From: an uncultured Lachnospiraceae bacterium
Lineage (GTDB): Bacteria > Bacillota_A > Clostridia > Lachnospirales > Lachnospiraceae
Assembly (NCBI GenBank): GCA_902795985.1
Contig: CADBNG010000364.1
Span: 1 to 6,462, forward strand
Direction: 5' to 3'
Length of the DNA: 6,462 bases
Shown in pieces: positions 1 to 4,684 of this stretch; the first letter of the stretch is position 1; every line of letters begins with the position of its first letter. The position numbers were made by a program, and so were the translations under genes. The notes below the pieces were generated by a model that made no database searches, had not been told where the DNA came from, and worked only from the letters and a program-made list of their open reading frames with translations.

Positions 1-777
1 CGCCGCTTTTGCCGTGGCAAGAGGTTCCGCCGAAAGAAGGCGCGATATCTGACGGTTCTGTTCATGAACGGCTCCCAGATACCGGGCCGCCCGTTCGCCG
101 CAGAGGATTTCGACCCGGCTGCCGCCGTGAAAACGCTCCGCGCTCTGGATCAGCACCAGGCCGATCTCCCCGGTCCGCTCCACGTGTGTTCCGCAGCATG
201 CGCAGCGGTCCGCCCCCGGAAATTCCACGATCCGGACGTCGCCGGTCAGCTCCTTTTTGCTTCGGTAGGACAGTTTTTCCAGCTCTCCCGGCTCCGGGAA
301 CCAGATCCGGACGGGTTCATTCTGCCAGATTTTCCGGTTCACGTCCTCCCCGATCTCCCGCAGTTCTTCCAGCGTCAGCTCTCCGGAAAAATCAATGGTT
401 GTCCGTTCGGCGCCCATGTGAAAGCCCACATTATCATAACCGAAACGCTGATGCACCAGGCCGGAGATCATATGCTCGCCGGAATGCTGCTGCATATAGT
501 CGAACCGGCGGTTCCAGTCAATTTCAGCTGTGACCGAAACTCCCGGTTCCAGCGGCTCCCGGGTGTAATGCAGGATCACCCCGTCTTTCTCCTGAGTATC
601 AAACACGGCAGTCTGATCCAGCCGGCCCGTATCGCCGGGCTGTCCGCCGCCCTCGGGATAAAAGCAGGTCCGGTCCAGGACAATCCCGTAATGATCGTTC
701 ACGCGGCAGCAGCCGGTCACCGCCGCGGCGCAGGACCGGATAAAGGCGTTTTCATAAAATAGTTTTTCGGTTTTCAT
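1..777 (-). CDS. alaX: Alanyl-tRNA editing protein, AlaX type (3' end outside window)
   Basis: Free-standing homologue of the editing domain of alanyl-tRNA synthetase. The family hydrolyses mischarged Ser-tRNA(Ala) or Gly-tRNA(Ala) in the cytoplasm. I translated 259 residues on the minus strand with no stop before the window edge. Residues 1-90 form the family's N-terminal beta-barrel region, with the conserved FYPEGGGQPGDTG at 39-51. The zinc-site pair is intact: HSGEH (H98, H102), and CCGTH (C194, H198) followed by TGEIG. The reading continues into a helical stretch (about 235 onwards), which suggests the long form with a C-terminal DHHA1-like domain, most of it off the window. The start at 777 gives the usual MKTEKLFYEN-like beginning. 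An in-frame ATG at 795 would add six residues, and neither start has a strong ribosome binding site. The gene is divergent from the NifX-FKBP gene. Family assignment is firm; tRNA specificity is inferred from the family. Confidence 0.93.
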   Translation of the reverse strand, partial: MKTEKLFYENAFIRSCAAAVTGCCRVNDHYGIVLDRTCFYPEGGGQPGDTGRLDQTAVFDTQEKDGVILHYTREPLEPGVSVTAEIDWNRRFDYMQQHSGEHMISGLVHQRFGYDNVGFHMGAERTTIDFSGELTLEELREIGEDVNRKIWQNEPVRIWFPEPGELEKLSYRSKKELTGDVRIVEFPGADRCACCGTHVERTGEIGLVLIQSAERFHGGSRVEILCGERAARYLGAVHEQNRQISRLLSAEPLATAKAA

Positions 778-825
778 TTGTGCCTGAAGCGGCATACAGC
801 CGTCTTTCTTCTCCCGTTTTTTTCA

Positions 826-834
826 ATTATAACA
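826..834 (-). promoter_or_regulatory. Extended -10 promoter element for the alaX-type gene
   Basis: Read on the minus strand, the sequence is TGTTATAAT: a perfect TATAAT hexamer with the TGn extension. Transcription would start near 819, giving a leader of about 25-40 bases before the 795 or 777 start codon. No good -35 box sits at the standard distance, which is tolerable for extended -10 promoters. The leader holds GGGAG (811-815), which lies rather far from either ATG. Confidence 0.6.
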
Positions 835-905
835 TGAAAACTGAACAAACTCTTTCCCTTTTCTCCGTATCTGTGCTATTCTGATGCAGATAACATTTTC
901 ATACG

Positions 906-911
906 AAAGGA
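906..911 (+). promoter_or_regulatory. Ribosome binding site of the NifX-FKBP gene
   Basis: AAAGGA ends ten bases before the ATG at 922 and supports that start. The promoter is less clear. TGCTATTCT at 874-882 resembles an extended -10 element but lacks a recognisable -35 box. Confidence 0.6.
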
Positions 912-921
912 TAGTATATAA

Positions 922-1764
922 ATGAAAATTGCAGTCCCTTACGATAACGATACCGTATTTCAGCATTTCGGTCATTCCCAGTTTTTCAAAATCTACGACG
1001 TCGCCGATCAGGAGATCTGCGGCTCCAAAGTGATTTCTCCGGATGAAGGCGGCCATGCCGCTCTGGCCGGTATGCTCGGAGCCCAGGGCGTGGACGTCCT
1101 GATCTGCGGAGGCATCGGCGGAGGCGCGCTGAACGCGCTGGCGGAATACGGCATTTCCGTCTGCGGCGGAGTCTCCGGCAGCGCGGACGATGCCGTGCGT
1201 GCTTACCTTCGCGGCGAACTGGTTGCCGACAACACCCCCTGCAGCCATCATCATGACGAAGAAGGCGGATGCCCTCACTCCGGCAGCTGCGGATCGGCGT
1301 CCGGCGGATGCGGCGGATGCTCCGCTCCGGCCATCACCGGCAAAAATGTGGGAAAGACCTGCCGGGTCCACTATCAGGGAACCTTTGATGACGGTACCCA
1401 GTTTGATTCCTCCTACGACCGGGGCGAACCTCTGGAATTCACCTGCGGCTCCGGCATGATGATCCGCGGATTTGACGCTGCCGTGGCGGATATGAACCCC
1501 GGAGAGACAAAGAACATCCACCTGATGCCGGAAGAAGCCTACGGCCCCTTCGATCCCAATGCCATCATCAAACTGCCGCTCGCCCAGCTGAACCACGCGG
1601 AAGAACTGTCCGTCGGACAGCGTATTATCCTGTACGATGCCCATCGCCGCCAGGTGCCGGTCACCGTCGTGGATAAAACCGATACGGATATCACTTTTGA
1701 CGCCAACCACGAAATGGCGGGCAAAGAACTGAACTTCAAAATTGAACTGGTTGAGGTTCGTTAA
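922..1764 (+). CDS. NifX/NifB-like cofactor-binding domain fused to SlyD-like FKBP prolyl isomerase
   Basis: The protein has 280 residues and two domains. Residues 1-105 match the dinitrogenase iron-molybdenum cofactor-binding family (NifX/NafY/NifB C-terminal type). They begin MKIAVPYDND, carry HFGHS at 15-19 and the glycine-rich CGGIGGGAL at 62-70, and end in the family's YLRGEL-like helix. Residues 107-133 form a Gly-rich linker with five Cys and four His (HHH at 109-111; C107, C117, C123, C130, C133; H119). Residues about 134-280 are a SlyD-type FKBP: VHYQGTFDDGTQFDSS, PLEF, the RGFDAAVADM helix, MPEEAYG at 202-208, an inserted IF-like segment, then NHEMAGKELNF at 262-272. The FKBP pocket residues Y151, D162, F173 and Y207 are present, and F184 replaces the FKBP12 tryptophan. 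There is no signal peptide, so it should be cytoplasmic. SlyD proteins combine folding activity with metal delivery. A metal or Fe-S cofactor chaperone is my inference. Domain calls are firm; the physiological client is unknown. Confidence 0.9.
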   Translation: MKIAVPYDNDTVFQHFGHSQFFKIYDVADQEICGSKVISPDEGGHAALAGMLGAQGVDVLICGGIGGGALNALAEYGISVCGGVSGSADDAVRAYLRGELVADNTPCSHHHDEEGGCPHSGSCGSASGGCGGCSAPAITGKNVGKTCRVHYQGTFDDGTQFDSSYDRGEPLEFTCGSGMMIRGFDAAVADMNPGETKNIHLMPEEAYGPFDPNAIIKLPLAQLNHAEELSVGQRIILYDAHRRQVPVTVVDKTDTDITFDANHEMAGKELNFKIELVEVR

Positions 1765-1780
1765 GAACCCGCAGAACCCG

Positions 1781-1836
1781 AAAAAGGAACGCCTTCCTGC
1801 CGCTGCCGGCGCAGCTGCGGGAAAGCGTTTCTTTTT
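1781..1836. terminator. Bidirectional Rho-independent terminator between convergent genes
   Basis: AACGC (1788-1792) pairs with GCGTT (1825-1829). Inside this, TTCCTGC pairs with GCGGGAA (one T.G wobble) and GCTGC pairs with GCAGC around a CGGC loop, leaving two single mismatches. The stem is flanked by AAAAAGG on the left and TTCTTTTT on the right, which also pair. Either strand therefore ends in a GC-rich hairpin plus a U-run. It lies 17 bases past the NifX-FKBP stop and 85 bases past the acetoacetyl-CoA synthetase stop, so it can serve both. Confidence 0.88.
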
Positions 1837-1889
1837 AACCTGAATGGGATGAGCGGTGTGACAATAATCTTCTGTTACGGATGAACCGG

Positions 1890-1915
1890 CGAAAGGACCG
1901 ATACCGGTCTTTTCG
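1890..1915. terminator. Second hairpin, just past the acetoacetyl-CoA synthetase stop
   Basis: CGAAAGGACCG (1890-1900) pairs with CGGTCTTTTCG (1905-1915) over eleven base pairs around an ATAC loop. The only flaw is one G.U pair in plus-strand RNA, which becomes an A.C mismatch in minus-strand RNA. It starts five bases beyond the stop codon of the minus-strand gene. Minus-strand RNA has no good U-run after the stem, so it may be a weak terminator or a 3'-end stabilising structure that backs up 1781-1836. Confidence 0.45.
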
Positions 1916-1920
1916 GACTT

Positions 1921-3882
1921 TTAATCCTGACTTTCCCGGATCGATATATATTCTTTCAGCGATTCCGGATTGGCCAGGGCGTCCCGGTTTGTCACGTCCC
2001 TTCCGTTCATGATATTCGTTACGGCGCTCTCCACCTTTTTGCCGTTATGTGTATGCGGAACATCCGAAACCTGGTACATCAGCGAAGGCACATGACGGGG
2101 CGAAGCTTTGCTCCGAAGCAGGGTTTTAATCTTTTTCTGAAGCGTTTCATCCAGTGTATAGCCGTCTTTGCACTGCACAAAAAGCAGCACCCGCTGGTCT
2201 CCTTCGAAATCCTGACCGATGGCCAGGCTTTCACGGACTTCTTCCAGGTTTTCCACAATGTTATAGATTTCCGCCGTACCGATCCGGACGCCGGAGGGCT
2301 TCAGGACGGAATCCGAACGGCCGTTGTAAGTGACCCCTCCGGTTTTGGAGGAAATCGTCACATAATCGCCGTGCATCCAGATGCCCGGAAATACTGCGAA
2401 ATAGGCATTATGGTACCGTTTCCCGCCTTCATCATTCCAAAAATACAGCGGCATGGACGGAGCGGGGATCTTGCAGACCAGCTCTCCTTCCCGGTCCCGT
2501 ATGGAGTTGCCTTCCGCGTCAAAGCAGTCGATATCCATTCCCAGGCCCGGGCCCTGCAGCTCGCCGGAATAAACCGGCTTTAAAGGATTGGCAATGGCAA
2601 AACAGCCGTTAATGTCGGTTCCGCCGGCAATGGAATTGAAAAACAGATCCTTCTTGATTTTATCGTAGATATAATAGAATCCCTGCTCGGAAAGGGCCGA
2701 ACCCGTCTGGGATACCTCCCGGAGGCAGGTCAGGTCCACTTCGTCTTTCGGGACGAAGCCGTCTCTGTGCAGGCCATGAATGTAACTGGCGGAAAGTCCG
2801 AAAATCGTCACTTTCTCCTCTTCGATAATCTTCCAGATCGTCCTGTGATCCGGCCAGGACGGGTTGCCGTCGAACAGCACCAGACGGACCCCAAGCCCGA
2901 TGGAAGCCGCCTGCCAGTTCCACATCATCCAGCTGCAGGTTGTAATATACAACAGGCTGTCGGCAAGAGCCATATCGCTGTGAAGCCCCAGCTCTTTTAA
3001 CTGGTTCAGCAGCAGTCCCATGGCGGACTGAACCATGCATTTCGGCTTTCCGGTGGTCCCGGATGAAAACATAATCACCAGCGGCTGTTCGTAAGGATAG
3101 CGTTCAAACCGGAAGGTCTCCCCGTCATATCCTTCTGTCATATCTTCCCACATCGTCCATCGGTCATCGATGTCGTCCCCTTCCAGGCCGTTGCCGGCGT
3201 AATGAACCACAACGATTTTCTGAATAGAGGGAACGCCATCCGCAATGGTCTTCGCATTTTTTAATACGTCGAACACCTTTCCTTTATAATAGTATCCATC
3301 CGCGGTGATCAGGACCACAGGCCCGGTCTGGCCGATCCGGTCAACAGCGGCGCCCGGCCCGATATCCGTTGCGCAGGAACACCAGATCGCGCCGATGGCC
3401 GCGCTGGCAAGCATGGCAATAACGGTCTCCGGCAGATTCGGCAGATACCCGGCTACCACCATGCCTTTTTTAACCCCGGCCGCCTGCAGGGCTTTCGCCA
3501 TTTTCGCCACTTCATGACGGACATCATCCCGGGAAAGGCTTCTCCGGACCTGGTTTTCCCCGCGGAATACCATGCCTTCGTCCTCGCCGTACATATGCTT
3601 CAGCATATTTTCGGCGTAATTGATCTTCGCTCCCGGGAACCACACGCTGTTCTTGAAATACAGCCGGGACTTGAACGCGCAGTTCACCGGCTTTGCCCCG
3701 ATAATGCCGAAATAATCCCAGACATCATTCCAGAAAAACAGGGGTTCGGCCACAGACCAGGCATGCAGCTGGTCATAACTCTTAATAGACTGGCCCTCTC
3801 TGGCGTTGACATAGTTTATGAATTTGCGCATCACAGACCGGCATTTTTTACCCTTGGATGCTTCCCACAATAATTTCCCCAT
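1921..3882 (-). CDS. aacS: Acetoacetyl-CoA synthetase (acetoacetate-CoA ligase)
   Basis: An ANL-superfamily adenylating enzyme: acetoacetate + ATP + CoA gives acetoacetyl-CoA + AMP + PPi, in the cytoplasm. It is complete at 653 residues, the usual length of this family. The N-terminus has the LLWEAS...F motif, and the family's W-FPGAKINYAENML cap is at 81-94. Adenylation motifs run in order: the SSGTTGKPK phosphate loop at 273-281, SWMMWNWQ at 317-324, the GGTDINGCF nucleotide motif at 420-428, HGD at 504-506, the GRSDSVLKPSGVRIGTAEIY hinge at 521-540, and THNGKKVES at 611-619. The last carries the expected catalytic lysine (K615), a known target of acetylation in related acyl-CoA synthetases. 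GGTD with DINGCF and the AacS-type N-terminal cap favour acetoacetate over acetate. The start at 3882 follows GAGGA at good spacing. No thiolase or CoA-transferase gene adjoins it, so the source of acetoacetate cannot be read from context. Confidence 0.93.
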   Translation of the reverse strand: MGKLLWEASKGKKCRSVMRKFINYVNAREGQSIKSYDQLHAWSVAEPLFFWNDVWDYFGIIGAKPVNCAFKSRLYFKNSVWFPGAKINYAENMLKHMYGEDEGMVFRGENQVRRSLSRDDVRHEVAKMAKALQAAGVKKGMVVAGYLPNLPETVIAMLASAAIGAIWCSCATDIGPGAAVDRIGQTGPVVLITADGYYYKGKVFDVLKNAKTIADGVPSIQKIVVVHYAGNGLEGDDIDDRWTMWEDMTEGYDGETFRFERYPYEQPLVIMFSSGTTGKPKCMVQSAMGLLLNQLKELGLHSDMALADSLLYITTCSWMMWNWQAASIGLGVRLVLFDGNPSWPDHRTIWKIIEEEKVTIFGLSASYIHGLHRDGFVPKDEVDLTCLREVSQTGSALSEQGFYYIYDKIKKDLFFNSIAGGTDINGCFAIANPLKPVYSGELQGPGLGMDIDCFDAEGNSIRDREGELVCKIPAPSMPLYFWNDEGGKRYHNAYFAVFPGIWMHGDYVTISSKTGGVTYNGRSDSVLKPSGVRIGTAEIYNIVENLEEVRESLAIGQDFEGDQRVLLFVQCKDGYTLDETLQKKIKTLLRSKASPRHVPSLMYQVSDVPHTHNGKKVESAVTNIMNGRDVTNRDALANPESLKEYISIRESQD

Positions 3883-3887
3883 CGTTT

Positions 3888-3892
3888 TCCTC
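3888..3892 (-). promoter_or_regulatory. Ribosome binding site of acetoacetyl-CoA synthetase
   Basis: Minus-strand GAGGA lies five bases before the ATG at 3882 and fixes this start. Upstream, 3899-3937 is AT-rich with several TATAA-like and TAAT-like hexamers on the minus strand. I cannot choose one promoter because no convincing -35 box is spaced correctly. Confidence 0.6.
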
Positions 3893-4247
3893 GCTTATCT
3901 GTCTGTTCTTATAGCTTTTATACATTATTACATTAACACGGCATCGAAAAAAAGGCGACACAAATCTCATCCGGGAGCCGCTTTTTTGATTTGCGCAGCT
4001 TTATTATTCCGCTTCCCTTTTCTTCCGCTCTACGGTGCTTTTCGCGGATCCTGTTTTTCCGCGCTGGTGCTTAATCCTCATCTCCGGGATTACTTCTCCC
4101 GCGGCCGCCCGGTAATACAGGCTTCTCTCGCGGGACTGCAGACCGGAAGGCTCAGTCTGTCGGCAGCCATGCACTCAATAAATGATTATACTCGCTTATG
4201 TAAGAGCTTAAAGCGGCGAAGATCGGAGGAATTCTGAATGCTTTCTC
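3893..4247. other. Divergent intergenic region without a convincing gene
   Basis: About 350 bases between the two divergent transcription units. No frame has a start with a ribosome binding site and a plausible protein. A plus-strand reading at 3818-4237 overlaps the start of acetoacetyl-CoA synthetase and has no Shine-Dalgarno site. Visible structure includes an A7...T6 pair flanking GGC/GCC (3947-3987), AATCC...GGATT (about 4073-4091), and nested CAGAC/GTCTG and CTGC/GCAG pairings in 4136-4167. I recognise no tRNA, T-box or known riboswitch. It may carry regulatory sites or a decayed gene. Confidence 0.5.
4194..4214. promoter_or_regulatory. Possible operator: paired small palindromes upstream of the Mo-enzyme promoter
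   Basis: CTTATGTAAG (4195-4204) is a palindrome apart from its central two bases, and the adjoining GCTTAAAGC (4206-4214) is a perfect odd palindrome. Together they give two similar GCTTA-type half-site pairs one base apart, ending 33 bases before the -35 box at 4248. This position would suit an activator. No regulator gene is present in the window to pair with it. Confidence 0.3.
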
Positions 4248-4270
4248 TTGACCTTTGCCCGACGGAATAG
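4238..4270 (+). CDS. Possible ten-codon leader ORF
   Basis: A GGAGGA site (4225-4230) sits seven bases before an ATG that opens a ten-residue reading, MLSLDLCPTE, ending in TAG at 4268-4270. The site is as good as that of the real genes. However, the mini-ORF overlaps the -35 box of the promoter at 4248-4277, so it would only be transcribed from a start farther upstream; TATACT at 4187-4192 is a weak candidate -10. It may be chance. Confidence 0.15.
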   Translation: MLSLDLCPTE

Positions 4271-4277
4271 GTACAAT
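4248..4277 (+). promoter_or_regulatory. Sigma-70-type promoter of the ferredoxin/Mo-oxidoreductase operon
   Basis: TTGACC (4248-4253) and TACAAT (4272-4277) are separated by 18 bases. Each differs from the consensus hexamer at one position. Transcription would start near 4284, giving a leader of about 60 bases before the ATG at 4346. This is the best vegetative-type promoter in the window. Confidence 0.7.
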
Positions 4278-4329
4278 TTAACCGGAACAATACAGCCGAA
4301 GAACCGGGTCTGCTGCGCAGACAACAGAT

Positions 4330-4335
4330 GGAGGG
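4330..4335 (+). promoter_or_regulatory. Ribosome binding site deciding the ferredoxin start
   Basis: GGAGGG lies ten bases before the ATG at 4346. The in-frame upstream ATG at 4328 overlaps this site and has no ribosome binding site of its own, so 4346 is preferred. Confidence 0.75.
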
Positions 4336-4345
4336 AATCAATTCT

Positions 4346-4672
4346 ATGAACAAATGGGGAATGCTGATCGACGTCCAGTACTGCACAGGCTGCCATTCCT
4401 GTGAAGTGGCCTGTGAGCAGGAGAACCACCTGCCCGTTGATCAGTTTGGCATTAAGGTTACGGAGAATATCCTGCACGAAAAGGATAAACTTGTCATCGA
4501 TTACGTACCGTATATCACGGACCTGTGCAATTTCTGCCTTGGCCGTGTGGCAAAGGGCGAACGGCCTTCCTGCGTCAAGCACTGCCTGAGCCAGTGCATG
4601 ACCTTCGGCACAGTGGAAGAAATTACGGAAGCCGTAAAAACCGCGGTAAAGCCGGTCGCATACTTCAAATAA
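4346..4672 (+). CDS. Small 4Fe-4S ferredoxin-like subunit of a molybdopterin oxidoreductase
   Basis: A 108-residue iron-sulfur protein, the likely electron-transfer partner of the molybdenum enzyme encoded 12 bases downstream. It opens MNKWGMLIDVQYCTGCHSC, with a classic CxxCxxCxxxC motif (C13, C16, C19, C23). A second set at C61, C64, C76, C80 has the spacing CxxC-x11-CxxxC, with GR and ERPSC in the long gap. That form resembles the DmsB/PhsB/NrfC-type electron-transfer subunits of the DMSO reductase superfamily. C84 is an extra cysteine. By family precedent, cysteines from the two motifs would combine to bind two [4Fe-4S] clusters. It is much shorter than the four-cluster subunits (about 190-280 residues), so the electron path is short. 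No signal peptide or membrane anchor is visible, so it should be cytoplasmic. The role is well supported; the electron donor or acceptor is unknown. Confidence 0.88.
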   Translation: MNKWGMLIDVQYCTGCHSCEVACEQENHLPVDQFGIKVTENILHEKDKLVIDYVPYITDLCNFCLGRVAKGERPSCVKHCLSQCMTFGTVEEITEAVKTAVKPVAYFK

Positions 4673-4678
4673 AGGAGG
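4672..4678 (+). promoter_or_regulatory. Strong ribosome binding site of the Mo-oxidoreductase gene
   Basis: AAGGAGG starts on the last base of the upstream ferredoxin stop codon and ends six bases before the ATG at 4685. This near-perfect Shine-Dalgarno fixes the start and points to coupled translation of the two subunits. Confidence 0.9.
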
Positions 4679-4684
4679 AAAAAG

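Noticed and set aside
64..762. Plus-strand open reading of 232 residues
   Set aside because: It is antisense to the alanyl-tRNA editing gene, which has clear zinc-site motifs. The plus-strand product resembles no family and has no ribosome binding site.
823..1710. Minus-strand open reading of 295 residues
   Set aside because: It is antisense to the NifX-FKBP gene, whose two domains are unmistakable. Its composition is what a GC-rich gene gives on the opposite strand, and its start would lie within the FKBP coding region.
3947..3987. Possible terminator: A7-GGC ... GCC-GC-T6
   Set aside because: Only three GC pairs, a two-base bulge and a loop of about twenty bases. No gene ends here, so I do not call it a terminator.
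4060..4190. Possible tRNA, T-box or molybdenum cofactor riboswitch upstream of the Mo-enzyme
   Set aside because: The stems are short and irregular. I see no T-loop, T-box or recognisable riboswitch core.
3818..4237. Plus-strand reading of 139 residues with a hydrophobic stretch near its start
   Set aside because: It overlaps the start of acetoacetyl-CoA synthetase by 65 bases, has no Shine-Dalgarno site, and resembles no known protein.
4328..4345. Upstream in-frame ATG as start of the ferredoxin
   Set aside because: It overlaps the GGAGGG site that serves the ATG at 4346 and has no ribosome binding site of its own.
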